64,000 nt of DNA from Lactobacillaceae bacterium L1_55_11 (GCA_029433155.1 JAQYTT010000001.1:186001-250000); one strand, 5' to 3'. Positions 54,179 to 61,845 are shown, counted from the stretch's first letter. Notes: generated from the sequence alone by a model not told the origin. Made by a program: numbers and translations.

Positions 54179-55882
54179 TTACTGGTAATTAATCATGTTC
54201 TGATTGGGTTCACCAGGTAGGACCATCGGTGTGACTTCTTCGTCCGCCGGGATGGGTACCTCGATTAAGGCTGGACCGGGTTTGGCAAAGGCGTCGGCCA
54301 GTGCTTTTTCCCAGTCATCAGTGGGAAGGGTTTGTGCCGGAATACCGTAGGCCGTAGCCAAGGTGGTAAAGTCCGGATTGTGTTGCATTAGGGTTTGGGA
54401 CCGGCGTTGACCGTATAAAATGGTCTGCCATTGGTAAACCATGCCCAAAGTTTGGTTATTCAGTAGAATTATTTTCAAATTTAATTTATACTGACTGATA
54501 ACCCCCAATTCTTCCAAAGACATCTGGAAGCCGCCGTCACCGACAAACAAGACAACTTGTTGGTCAGGTTCAGCAATTTGAGCGCCAATCGCTGCCGGTA
54601 GGCCAAAGCCCATTGTGCCTAAGCCACCGCTCGTGATTAGTTGGCGGGGATGCTTGAAGGGGTAGTACTGGGCGGTCCACATTTGATGTTGTCCGACATC
54701 AGTGGCCACCGTTACTTCGCCCTTGGTGATGCGTCCGACTGCTTCAATCACTGCCTGTGGTTTGATGGTACCGGCCTTTTCCTCATAATGAAGGGGATAA
54801 GCCTTCTGCCAATCGGCAATTTGCTGGTGCCAAGTCTTGGTGTCTGGTTGCTGACCCTTAGCTTCTGCTAGGCCGGCAAAGGCGTCCTTGGCATCCATGA
54901 CTGCGCTCAAGTTAACCGGTACGATTTTATTTAATTCGTGCGGGTCAATGTCTAGGTGAGCGGTCCAAGCCTGAGGTGCGAACTCAGTTGGCTTGGTTAC
55001 TAGCCGGTCATCGAAGCGACTACCGATGTTTAATAGGAAGTCACATTGGCTTAAGGCCATGTTGGCGGCGTAAGTACCATGCATGCCGCCCATACCGACG
55101 AAGTTTGGATCGTCATGATCGATGACACCTAACCCCAGCAAACTGGAAACGACGGGGATGTCATAGTACTTGGCGAAGGCGCGGGCCATATCGGCAGCGC
55201 CGGCGGAAATGATACCGCCACCAACTAGGAAGATTGGTTTCTTAGCTCGGCTAAGATGCTCTGTGATAACAGTGAATGAGTCCGCATTGACTGTTTTTTT
55301 GTTGTCTGCCAAGCTGGGGCCACCTGCAAAGGTGTCAGCGGTTTGGCTCTGCAACATATCCTTTGGAACTTCAACAACGACCGGACCCGGCCGACCAGTG
55401 ACGGCCAGGTCAAAGGCCTGCTGCAAGGTCTGTGCAAACTGAGCGGGGCGGGTAACTCGAAAGCTGCCCTTGGTCAACGGTTGGGTAACCGTGACAATGT
55501 CGGTTTCTTGAAAGGCGTTGGTCCCCAAACTAGTGATGGGGACCTGCCCGGACAAGACGACCAAGGGAACTGAGTCATCAGCCGCATCCGCAATTCCGGT
55601 GACTGCGTTGGTGGCGCCTGGTCCAGATGTGACTAGGACGACCCCAACTTCGCCGGTACGCTTGGCATAACCTTCAGCGGCGTGAACCGCTCCTTGTTCG
55701 TGCCGGACCAGGATGTGGTGAAACGACTCCCGGTAAATATAGTCGTACAAGGGTAGGACCGAACCACCGGGGTAGCCAAATATTTGTTTAACACCGTACT
55801 GATTGAGCGTTTTTAATAAAATTTGGGAACCGGTGATTGTTTCCGGTGCCTGACTTTGCTTTGGTTCTGGTTGTTCCGACAC
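54179..55882 (-). CDS. ilvB: Acetolactate synthase, large (catalytic) subunit
   Basis: ThDP enzyme that makes acetolactate or acetohydroxybutyrate, the first common step to branched-chain amino acids. FGYPGGSVLPLYDYI, VRHEQGAVHAAEGYAKRTG (catalytic Glu near 62) and VTSGPGATNAVTGIADA are typical of the biosynthetic IlvB, not of the catabolic AlsS. The ThDP/Mg motif is VGDGGFQMSLEELGVISQYK with LNNQTLGMV. The start is GTG 55882, 7 nt after AAAGGAGG. No ilvN/ilvH regulatory subunit follows: only 70 nt separate it from ilvC. Expression is expected to be set by the leader at 55901-56243. Confidence 0.95.
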   Translation of the reverse strand: MSEQPEPKQSQAPETITGSQILLKTLNQYGVKQIFGYPGGSVLPLYDYIYRESFHHILVRHEQGAVHAAEGYAKRTGEVGVVLVTSGPGATNAVTGIADAADDSVPLVVLSGQVPITSLGTNAFQETDIVTVTQPLTKGSFRVTRPAQFAQTLQQAFDLAVTGRPGPVVVEVPKDMLQSQTADTFAGGPSLADNKKTVNADSFTVITEHLSRAKKPIFLVGGGIISAGAADMARAFAKYYDIPVVSSLLGLGVIDHDDPNFVGMGGMHGTYAANMALSQCDFLLNIGSRFDDRLVTKPTEFAPQAWTAHLDIDPHELNKIVPVNLSAVMDAKDAFAGLAEAKGQQPDTKTWHQQIADWQKAYPLHYEEKAGTIKPQAVIEAVGRITKGEVTVATDVGQHQMWTAQYYPFKHPRQLITSGGLGTMGFGLPAAIGAQIAEPDQQVVLFVGDGGFQMSLEELGVISQYKLNLKIILLNNQTLGMVYQWQTILYGQRRSQTLMQHNPDFTTLATAYGIPAQTLPTDDWEKALADAFAKPGPALIEVPIPADEEVTPMVLPGEPNQNMINYQ

Positions 55883-55900
55883 TTACCTTCCTCCTTTACG

Positions 55901-55936
55901 TTAATCATGGATTTGTGAATCCGAATCGACTGGCAT
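55901..55936 (-). CDS. Possible 11-codon upstream reading frame
   Basis: After the attenuator terminator, AAGGAGG is followed by GTG-ATG and a frame MPVDSDSQIHD that stops at 55903-55901, 18 nt before the ilvB start and in the same frame. The spacing of ribosome site to ATG is only 2 nt, so translation is doubtful. It could couple ilvB translation to the leader or be chance. Confidence 0.25.
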   Translation of the reverse strand: MPVDSDSQIHD

Positions 55937-55950
55937 CACCTCCTTAAACA

Positions 55951-55980
55951 AAGAAAAACGCCCATCATAACGATGGACGC
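55951..55980 (-). terminator. Attenuator terminator in the ilvB leader
   Basis: On the minus strand GCGTCCATC pairs with GATGGGCGT (8-9 bp with G-T pairs, 5-nt loop) and is followed by TTTTTCTTT. It lies about 70 nt before ilvB and about 65 nt after the leader-peptide stop, where an attenuation terminator is expected. Confidence 0.8.
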
Positions 55981-56025
55981 TTTATCCCGTCCACCACACT
56001 TTGCTTAGTCGCGCTGCATGGTGGA
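55975..56025 (-). promoter_or_regulatory. Competing antiterminator and protector hairpins in the ilvB leader
   Basis: Two alternative stems can form here. TCCACCA (56025-56019) can pair with TGGTGGA (55996-55990). GGACG (55992-55988) can pair with CGTCC (55979-55975), which is the upstream arm of the terminator. The first excludes the second, and the second excludes the terminator, the logic of an attenuator switch. The stems are read directly; the switch is inferred. Confidence 0.55.
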
Positions 56026-56043
56026 TTACTACTGAAGACATCT

Positions 56044-56148
56044 TCAAAATGTCTTGGCTAGTGAATCACACACATGCAGTGCAATGACCAACAAAATGAC
56101 CAAGACGATAATCACGCTGATAAAGTTATTTGACATGGCACATTGCAT
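56044..56148 (-). CDS. ilvL: ilv leader peptide rich in Ile, Val and Leu
   Basis: A 34-residue frame (36 if the ATG at 56154 is used) with the ribosome site AAAGGAG at 56163-56157. Within FISVIIVLVILLVIALHV (codons at 56124-56071) 14 of 18 residues are Ile, Val or Leu, the products of the pathway. It ends at TGA 56046-56044 inside a 7-bp hairpin (56055-56035). The frame, ribosome site, amino acid bias, downstream alternative hairpins and terminator together match classical ribosome-mediated attenuation: slow decoding of these codons when charged tRNA is scarce should favour read-through into ilvB. The peptide is also hydrophobic enough to be a membrane micropeptide, a less likely alternative. 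The symbol is by analogy with the enteric ilv leader. Confidence 0.8.
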   Translation of the reverse strand: MQCAMSNNFISVIIVLVILLVIALHVCDSLAKTF

Positions 56149-56249
56149 GGGCATGACTCCTTTCAGTAGGGGATATTGTATCTGACCAGCTTCTTAATTG
56201 AATGATTATGAAAACTTGGTGAGAAACAAATTAAATCTTTATGGGCATT

Positions 56250-56278
56250 ATGTTACTGAGCACACAAAACTTTGTCAA
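56250..56278 (-). promoter_or_regulatory. Promoter of the ilvB leader
   Basis: On the minus strand a perfect TTGACA (56278-56273), 17-bp spacer and TAACAT (56255-56250). Transcription would begin near 56243 and give a leader of about 360 nt before ilvB. Confidence 0.78.
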
Positions 56279-56286
56279 CACCTTTT

Positions 56287-56303
56287 TTTAGAAAAATTCT
56301 AAA
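56287..56303. promoter_or_regulatory. 17-bp perfect palindrome upstream of the ilv promoter
   Basis: TTTAGAAAAATTCTAAA is an odd-length perfect inverted repeat 8 bp upstream of the ilv -35 box. Its core TTAGAAAAATTCTAA has the 7-1-7 layout of Fur/PerR/Zur operators and matches TTATAATNATTATAA at 10 or 11 of 14 positions. It is a regulator-binding candidate; the regulator is not known. Confidence 0.45.
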
Positions 56304-56306
56304 TTG

Positions 56307-56350
56307 AAAACGATTCTAAACTATCTCAAAAGAAAGTTTAGAATCGTTTT
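56307..56350. terminator. Long inverted repeat, likely terminator of the sufT-like gene
   Basis: AAAACGATTCTAAACT and AGTTTAGAATCGTTTT form a 16-bp perfect stem with a 12-nt loop. On the minus strand it follows the sufT-like gene by about 100 nt; the stem ends in TTTT. The remaining bases 56351-56449 hold nothing recognisable except AT-rich sequence. Confidence 0.72.
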
Positions 56351-56449
56351 TGGGGTGGGGGACTGTCAGCTATACAATCCTTAAAATTGGTTTAGTTCTA
56401 AATTACTAGATAAATTTTTTTGATTTCTAAGCAATTAATTTTTCTGATT

Positions 56450-56761
56450 TTAGTGAATTCCTAGCTGCATCTTGATTTCCTGGGATAAGTTGTCTTTGGA
56501 CCAGGCCGGCTCCCAGACCATATTGACCTTAACTTCGACGATTTCATCAAAGACGACCAGGGCGGAACGGATTTGTTCATATAGGAAGTCAGAAAGTGGA
56601 CAGCCCATGATGGTCAGGGTCATATCCACCGTGCAGAGTTTATCATCATCAACACTAATGCCATAGATAAAGCCCAGGCTGACGACGTCAAAGCGTAGCT
56701 CGGGATCAATTACCTCCCGCAAGGCATCTAAGTATTTACTTTCTTCTGGCTGTGGCCGCAT
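56450..56761 (-). CDS. MIP18/SufT-like metal-sulfur cluster assembly protein (DUF59)
   Basis: A 103-residue DUF59/MIP18 domain protein, related to SufT and PaaD, which assist Fe-S cluster maturation of client proteins. Conserved features are LREVIDPELRFDVVSLGFIY (about 14-33), VDMTLTIMGCPLSDFLYEQI with the reactive Cys near 54, and VNMVWEPAWSKDNLS. A good ribosome site AAAGGGG precedes the ATG. The gene is divergent from ilvD, whose product needs an Fe-S cluster. No other suf gene is in the window. Confidence 0.9.
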   Translation of the reverse strand: MRPQPEESKYLDALREVIDPELRFDVVSLGFIYGISVDDDKLCTVDMTLTIMGCPLSDFLYEQIRSALVVFDEIVEVKVNMVWEPAWSKDNLSQEIKMQLGIH

Positions 56762-56936
56762 AAGTGAACCCCTTTCTATGTAGCAACTTATCCTTTTCTC
56801 ATATTTCTGTCATGAAAAATAGTTAATTCATCATAACAGATAATAGGGTAGAATTCATGGACTGCCATGGTCCCTAGTCCGAAACCGCGAATTAGCCCCA
56901 GTTATAGGAATAAAATAATTTTATTAATTAGATTCA

Positions 56937-56966
56937 TTCAAAACAAAACGAGTTTCTTCTATAATA
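56937..56966 (+). promoter_or_regulatory. Possible second promoter for ilvD
   Basis: TTCAAA (56937-56942), 18-bp spacer and a perfect TATAAT (56961-56966), 194 nt before ilvD. Confidence 0.35.
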
Positions 56967-57015
56967 TGCCGGAATTTCGTTGGGCCCAAATTTTGAATTC
57001 TTAAAAAACTATCGT

Positions 57016-57043
57016 TTGACAAGGAAAAATATTAATATATTAT
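57016..57043 (+). promoter_or_regulatory. Main putative promoter of ilvD
   Basis: A perfect TTGACA (57016-57021), 16-bp spacer and TATTAT (57038-57043), giving a leader of about 110 nt. Confidence 0.7.
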
Positions 57044-57159
57044 GTGATTTATCTTAACAAACCCGGTTTATACCATCGTGCTGATGTAAAGCTGTGGTTA
57101 GAAATTGTTTGGACTAGTCCAATTGGGGCTGGTATGAGGATCCATGAGGGAGGCAGGAA

Positions 57160-58914
57160 ATGTCCAAGAACACGTTAGATTTTTCCATCGACGGTAAAGA
57201 TATTAAGAAGCGCAGTGACACCCTAAAGGTTGGGGTCAACCAGGCGCCTGCCCGGAGCTTGCTCTACGCAACCGGTCAGGTTAAAAATGATGAAGATATG
57301 AAGAAGCCCTTCATCGCCATCTGTAACTCCTATGTAGAAATCGTGCCTGGGCACATCCACCTGCGGGCCTTGGCTGATGTCGCCAAGCAGGCTATCCGCG
57401 ATGCCGGTGGCATTCCCTTTGAATTCAACACTATCGGCGTTGATGATGGGATTGCCATGGGTCACGTCGGCATGCGTTATTCGCTGCCTAGCCGGGAAGT
57501 TATCGCCGATGCTGCTGAAACCATGATCAACGCCCACTGGTTTGATGGGGTTTTGTTCATGCCTAACTGTGACAAGATCACCCCTGGGATGTTGATGGCC
57601 GCTGCCCGGACCAACGTTCCTTCCGTCTTTGTTTCTGGTGGACCCATGCACGCCGGCGTTAACCCGATTACCGGTGAAGCAGCTACGCTGTCAACCATGT
57701 TTGAAGCCGTTGGTGCTTATAAGAGCGGTAAGATGGATAAGAAGGACCTGGTTGAGTTTGAACAAACTGTCTGTCCTTCCTGTGGATCTTGTGCGGGTAT
57801 GTTTACTGCCAACTCAATGAACTCTCTGATGGAAGCGATGGGTATGGCGCTGCCTTACAACGGTACGGCCGTAGCCGACTCTGAGGAACGTAAGGAACTG
57901 GTTCGCGAGGCTGCCCGTCAGGTCATGTATGTTGTTAAAAACAACATTCGTCCCCGCGATATCATGACCAAGGAAGCCTTCGATGACTGTTACGCCCTCG
58001 ACATGGCCATGGGTGGTTCAACCAACACCGTCCTCCACGGTCTGGCCATTGCCCATGAAGCTGGGGTTCCTTACTCAGAAAATGATATCAACCAGATTGC
58101 CGAAAAGACGCCTTACCTGGCTAAGATTGCCCCTTCATCAATCTATACGATGACTGATGTCCATGAGGCTGGCGGTGTGCCCGCTATCTTGAACCAGCTG
58201 GTTAAGAAGGGCAATATCCTCCACCATGACCGTTTGACGGTTACGGGTAAGACCATCCAGGAAAACGTGGCTGGTTGCGAAATTAAAAACGAGAAGGTTA
58301 TCCACCCACTGTCTAATCCATATTCTGAAACCGGTGGTCTGTCAATCCTGTACGGTAACATTGCTACCAAGGGTTCGGTTATCAAGGTCGGCGGGGTTGA
58401 TCCGGACATCAAGGTCTTCAACGGTAAGGCAATTTGCTTTGACTCCCACGATGATGCCGTGGCCGCCATCGATGATGGCACGGTTCAGGCTGGTCACGTG
58501 GTGGTTATCCGCTATGAAGGTCCTAAGGGTGGACCGGGTATGCCTGAAATGCTGAGTCCAACTTCGGATATCATTGGTCGTGGTCTAGGACGCAGTGTTG
58601 GTCTGATTACTGATGGTCGTTTCTCTGGGGCTACCCACGGAATCTGTGTTGGTCACGTGGCACCCGAAGCAGCGGCTGGTGGTGAGATTGCTCTCATTCA
58701 AGACGGTGATCCAATTACCATTAACCTGGAAGAGCGGACGATGAACCTAGATATTCCCGAAGAGGAATTAGAGGAACGGCGTAACCACTTCCCAGAGTTC
58801 GTACCGAAGGTTAAGAAGGGCTACCTGGCCCGTTACCAGGCCTTAGTTTCAACGGCCGATAAGGGTGCGGTTCTGAAGGGTTATGACGAAATTGTAAATG
58901 GAACGGGGGCGTAA
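57160..58914 (+). CDS. ilvD: Dihydroxy-acid dehydratase
   Basis: Fe-S enzyme that dehydrates the IlvC products to 2-oxoisovalerate and 3-methyl-2-oxopentanoate. In the 584-residue protein the cluster Cys positions are seen in [32 protein letters not shown] and [37 protein letters not shown] and [15 protein letters not shown] are further signatures, and the C-terminal [20 protein letters not shown] is intact. It has its own promoter, separate from the ilvBCA unit on the other strand, and no attenuator of its own was found. It is followed 4 nt later by a BASS transporter. Confidence 0.97.
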   Translation: MSKNTLDFSIDGKDIKKRSDTLKVGVNQAPARSLLYATGQVKNDEDMKKPFIAICNSYVEIVPGHIHLRALADVAKQAIRDAGGIPFEFNTIGVDDGIAMGHVGMRYSLPSREVIADAAETMINAHWFDGVLFMPNCDKITPGMLMAAARTNVPSVFVSGGPMHAGVNPITGEAATLSTMFEAVGAYKSGKMDKKDLVEFEQTVCPSCGSCAGMFTANSMNSLMEAMGMALPYNGTAVADSEERKELVREAARQVMYVVKNNIRPRDIMTKEAFDDCYALDMAMGGSTNTVLHGLAIAHEAGVPYSENDINQIAEKTPYLAKIAPSSIYTMTDVHEAGGVPAILNQLVKKGNILHHDRLTVTGKTIQENVAGCEIKNEKVIHPLSNPYSETGGLSILYGNIATKGSVIKVGGVDPDIKVFNGKAICFDSHDDAVAAIDDGTVQAGHVVVIRYEGPKGGPGMPEMLSPTSDIIGRGLGRSVGLITDGRFSGATHGICVGHVAPEAAAGGEIALIQDGDPITINLEERTMNLDIPEEELEERRNHFPEFVPKVKKGYLARYQALVSTADKGAVLKGYDEIVNGTGA

Positions 58915-58918
58915 GTAG

Positions 58919-59860
58919 ATGGGGAGTATTCGAAAATTTGGCGACTGGACGAGTAAGTGGTTTACCCTGCTAATCTTGATTTGGGCAGGCTTTAGCTACT
59001 TTTTCCCAGCCTTTTCACTGAGCTATGCTAAAAACATCAACTACATTCTAGGGTTTATCCTGTTTGGGATGGGTCTGACTTTGAGTTGGGAAGATTTTAA
59101 GCGGATTGGTAAGCGGCCAGTACCCGTTATTTTGGGTACAGTGGCCCACTACGTCATCATGCCCTTAGTGGCCTGGATTCTGTGCTTGATTTTCCGTTTG
59201 GACGGAGCCGTGGCCGCCGGGGTTATCCTGGTCGGATCCTGCCCTAGTGGAACGGCCTCCAGTGTGATGGCCTACCTGGCCAAGGGAGATGTGGCCTTAG
59301 ATGTCTCCATTGAGACCCTCTCAACCTTGTTGGCACCCATTATGCTGCCTCTGCTGCTGAAGTTGTATGCGGGTAAGTACGTTGATGTTTCCACCATGAC
59401 GCTGTTTAAAAATATTTTTATACTTGTGGTCATTCCAATCATCTTGGGTGTTATCCTCAACTCCCTCTTCCACCGTCACATTCAGAAGGTTAAGGAGACC
59501 CTACCACTCCTGTCTCAGATTGCCATCCTGGCCATTATCGGGGTGGTTGTTGCGGTTAACCAGAAGCACCTCTTTACGGCAGAGACGCTGGTTGTTATTC
59601 CAGTCGTTATCTTCCACAACCTGAGTGGTTACGCCCTGGGTTATGCCTTTGCCCGCATGATTGGCCTTAACCATGCCCAGAGTAAGGCAATTACCTTTGA
59701 AGTTGGCATGCAAGATTCCAGCTTGGGTGCGACCCTGGCCATTAAGTACTTCTCGCCAGTAGCAGCGGTCCCATCCACGGTTTTCTCAATCTGGCACAAC
59801 ATTTCCGGTTCGGCCCTATCTACCTGGTGGCGTAACCGGCATGAAGCCACTAATTCATAA
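58919..59860 (+). CDS. BASS-family sodium-dependent transporter
   Basis: A 313-residue membrane protein of the bile acid:Na+ symporter family with nine or ten helices. GMGLTLSWEDFKRIGKRP, ILVGSCPSGTASSVMAYLAK (the unwound crossover region) and FEVGMQDSSLGATLAIKYF are typical; PanS (ketopantoate) and related bacterial members share them. It starts 4 nt after ilvD and ends at a terminator, so it is cotranscribed with ilvD. The partner suggests a 2-oxo acid substrate (2-oxoisovalerate, 3-methyl-2-oxopentanoate or ketopantoate), an inference only. Confidence 0.85.
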   Translation: MGSIRKFGDWTSKWFTLLILIWAGFSYFFPAFSLSYAKNINYILGFILFGMGLTLSWEDFKRIGKRPVPVILGTVAHYVIMPLVAWILCLIFRLDGAVAAGVILVGSCPSGTASSVMAYLAKGDVALDVSIETLSTLLAPIMLPLLLKLYAGKYVDVSTMTLFKNIFILVVIPIILGVILNSLFHRHIQKVKETLPLLSQIAILAIIGVVVAVNQKHLFTAETLVVIPVVIFHNLSGYALGYAFARMIGLNHAQSKAITFEVGMQDSSLGATLAIKYFSPVAAVPSTVFSIWHNISGSALSTWWRNRHEATNS

Positions 59861-59868
59861 CTGTAAGT

Positions 59869-59900
59869 AAAAAACGTTAATCCTAGGATTAACGTTTTTT
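59869..59900 (+). terminator. Intrinsic terminator after ilvD-BASS
   Basis: AAAAAACGTTAATCC and GGATTAACGTTTTTT form a 15-bp perfect stem with a 2-nt centre. Confidence 0.93.
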
Positions 59901-59953
59901 ATGTTTTAGGATTCGGCATGGACTTAAAAAGGGGTTTCCCTGCTCAATGGGCA

Positions 59954-59962
59954 TGGTAGAAT
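59954..59962 (+). promoter_or_regulatory. Extended -10 promoter before ruvA
   Basis: TGGTAGAAT is an extended -10 (TAGAAT at 59957-59962), 60 nt before the ruvA start. No clear -35. Confidence 0.45.
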
Positions 59963-60021
59963 AGAGTCTGTTTAAAGACGAACAAGGTTGGGCAGGCGCC
60001 TAACCCAGAATGGAGCAGCAC

Positions 60022-60633
60022 ATGTACGAGTACCTGCAGGGGATCATTACCATTATTCAACCGGCCTACCTGGTTGTCGAGACCAAGGATGGGGTCGGTT
60101 ACCGGTTATACACTGCTAACCCTTACCAGTTTGAGGAAGGGCAAAGCCAGCGTCTCTTTGTCGAACAGATTGTCCGGGAAAATGAAATCAGTCTCTATGG
60201 TTTTGCCAGCCAGGCTGATAAGCAGGTCTTTGACAAGTTGCTCTCGGTTTCAGGGATTGGACCCAAAAGTGCCTTAGCAATCCTAGCCGGTGGTGACATT
60301 ATCGGGGTCGTGAACGCCGTTGAAGCCGATGACTGGCAGTATCTGACCCAGTTCCCCGGGGTGGGCAAGAAAACGGCCCAGCAAATTGTTTTAGACCTAA
60401 AGGGCAAGGTCTCCGGTATTTTGCCAGCCAGTGCGGATAATCAGCCGGCTAGTGCAGCGGCTACTAGTCAGCATGCTAACCAGCAGGCCCTAGACGATGC
60501 CCTGCTGGCCCTGTCATCGCTGGGTTATGGCAATAAGGACGTCCAAAGGGTTGGTAAGCTGTTAGCTACCCAGGAAGCAGCTACGACCGAAGAGTACTTG
60601 CGGCAGGCGCTTAAATTGCTCGTCAAGTCATAA
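60022..60633 (+). CDS. ruvA: Holliday junction branch migration protein RuvA
   Basis: Tetramer that binds four-way junctions and loads RuvB. The 203-residue protein has the N-terminal OB fold (MYEYLQGIITIIQPAYLVVE), two helix-hairpin-helix motifs (LLSVSGIGPKSALAILAGG and LTQFPGVGKKTAQQIVLDLK, near 73-91 and 108-127) and a C-terminal UBA-like domain (about 157-203) that contacts RuvB. ATG 60022 gives the universal N-terminus and sits 6 nt after GGAG; the ATG at 60010 is not used. ruvB, normally next, is absent: a deoxynucleoside kinase follows. Confidence 0.95.
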   Translation: MYEYLQGIITIIQPAYLVVETKDGVGYRLYTANPYQFEEGQSQRLFVEQIVRENEISLYGFASQADKQVFDKLLSVSGIGPKSALAILAGGDIIGVVNAVEADDWQYLTQFPGVGKKTAQQIVLDLKGKVSGILPASADNQPASAAATSQHANQQALDDALLALSSLGYGNKDVQRVGKLLATQEAATTEEYLRQALKLLVKS

Positions 60634-60670
60634 ACTGGCCCAGTTCGGGTAAATCTATTAGGAGGTTGGT

Positions 60671-61303
60671 ATGGTGATTATTACAGCAGGAATGATTGGG
60701 GTCGGCAAGACCACCTTGACCGGCTTATTGGCCGACCACTTTGGCACCCAGGCTTTTTACGAGCCAGTCGGGGATAATCCGGTCCTACCGCTTTTTTATG
60801 AGAATCCTAAGCAGTACGGCTTCTTACTGCAGATTTTCTTTCTTAACCGGCGCTTTGACATGATTAAGGCCGCCTTGGCTGATAACAACAATGTCTTGGA
60901 CCGTTCTATCTACGAGGATGAGCTCTTCACCAAGGAGAACCATAAGGACGGCAATATCTCCGACCGGGAACTAGCAGTCTATGAGGACTTGTTGGATCAC
61001 ATGATGGCTGAGTTAAATCAGCTACCTAAAAAGGCCCCAGACTTGATGGTTTATGCCGATGCCGACTTTGAAACCATCCTGAGCCGGATTAAAAAGCGGG
61101 GCCGCTCTTACGAACAGTTTGAGGAAAATGAGGGTCTGCGCCAGTACTACCATAAGATGTGGCTGGCCTACCAGGGCTGGTTTGACCAATACCAGGTCTC
61201 ACCTAAGATTAAACTCGACCTGCAGCGTTACGATTTGAGTGAGCCCGAAAACCAAAAAATTGTGATTGGCCAGGTTGAGGATGCCTTGGCAAAAATCCAA
61301 TAA
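60671..61303 (+). CDS. Deoxynucleoside kinase (dAK/dGK family)
   Basis: Salvage kinase that phosphorylates deoxyadenosine, deoxyguanosine or deoxycytidine with ATP. The 210-residue protein shows the P-loop GMIGVGKTTLTGLLA (7-21), EPVGDNPVLPLFYENPKQYG with the base-selecting Glu, VLDRSIYEDELF (DRS motif near 77) and IKKRGRSYEQFE (lid arginines). Lactobacilli often carry a tandem dAK/dGK pair; only one gene is here, so the exact specificity is open. An AGGAGG ribosome site precedes the start. The gap from ruvA is 37 nt. Confidence 0.92.
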   Translation: MVIITAGMIGVGKTTLTGLLADHFGTQAFYEPVGDNPVLPLFYENPKQYGFLLQIFFLNRRFDMIKAALADNNNVLDRSIYEDELFTKENHKDGNISDRELAVYEDLLDHMMAELNQLPKKAPDLMVYADADFETILSRIKKRGRSYEQFEENEGLRQYYHKMWLAYQGWFDQYQVSPKIKLDLQRYDLSEPENQKIVIGQVEDALAKIQ

Positions 61304-61331
61304 AAAAAGCCAGCTATGGCTGGCTTTTTTT
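61302..61331. terminator. Bidirectional terminator between the nucleoside kinase and mscL
   Basis: AAAAAAAGCCAGC and GCTGGCTTTTTTT with a TATG loop, between convergent genes. Confidence 0.92.
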
Positions 61332-61719
61332 ATTTTTGATTAGACTGGGCTAACTCGTCGCGAATTTCTTGGAGGAGCTGGACCTGCGGATCAACCTTGG
61401 TTTCCTGCTTGGCGTGCTGCTTAATAATGAAGTTATTTAAGAACTTAATCAGCAAGAAGACCACAAAGGCGGTGATGATGAAGTCCATCAAGTCGTTTAA
61501 GAAGGCCCCGTAGGTGAAGACCAGGTTAGGGGTAACCTGCCATTTTAAGTTAGTCAGGTTTGAAGACTTACCGATGAAGAAGCCAATCAGGGGGTTGATT
61601 AGGTTAGATGTTAATGACTTAACCAGACTGGTAAAGGCACCACCAATGATGACCCCGATGGCCAGGTCGACCATATTACCCCGGGCAATGAACTGCCGGA
61701 ATTCATGGAATATTTTCAT
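61330..61719 (-). CDS. mscL: Large-conductance mechanosensitive channel
   Basis: Pentameric safety valve that opens under membrane tension. The 129-residue protein has the N-terminal amphipathic FHEFRQFIARGNMVDLAIGV, which runs into TM1 (IGVIIGGAFTSLVKSL), a loop, TM2 (FLNDLMDFIITAFVVFLLIK) and the C-terminal helix LLQEIRDELAQSN. Length and motif order are normal. GAGGA lies upstream. Confidence 0.96.
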   Translation of the reverse strand: MKIFHEFRQFIARGNMVDLAIGVIIGGAFTSLVKSLTSNLINPLIGFFIGKSSNLTNLKWQVTPNLVFTYGAFLNDLMDFIITAFVVFLLIKFLNNFIIKQHAKQETKVDPQVQLLQEIRDELAQSNQK

Positions 61720-61754
61720 GTTACTTTTCCTCTTCTCTCATTTAAATTATTATC

Positions 61755-61783
61755 ATCATAACCCCAAAAATTGGGACTGCCAA
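61755..61783 (-). promoter_or_regulatory. Promoter of mscL
   Basis: On the minus strand TTGGCA (61783-61778), 17-bp spacer and TATGAT (61760-61755), 36 nt before the mscL start. The spacer contains CCCAA-AAA-TTGGG, a small inverted repeat. Confidence 0.65.
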
Positions 61784-61845
61784 GCGGCTTAACCACTTAT
61801 TAAGAATTGAATTTTAGTGATTTTTCCGAACAATAATCGCATTTA

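Larger units (their letters stand above)
56762..57159. other. Divergent intergenic region between the sufT-like gene and ilvD
   Basis: A 398-bp AT-rich stretch without a convincing gene. It holds two plausible plus-strand promoters (56937-56966 and 57016-57043), a small palindrome AAACCCGGTTT (57059-57069), GGACTAGTCC (57112-57121) and the ilvD ribosome site GAGGGAGG. I found no T-box, riboswitch or leader peptide here. Confidence 0.6.

Noticed and set aside
55883-56250. T-box leader for the ilv genes
   Set aside because: No AGGGTGG-type T-box sequence or specifier stem is present; the leader is explained by a leader peptide and alternative hairpins.
56281-56310. CodY box at the ilv promoter
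   Set aside because: The sequence does not fit AATTTTCWGAAAATT well, and the palindrome has a 7-1-7 layout that fits other regulators better.
57044-57184. Open frame from GTG 57044 as an ilvD leader peptide
   Set aside because: No ribosome site, no bias to Ile, Val or Leu, and it runs into ilvD in another frame.
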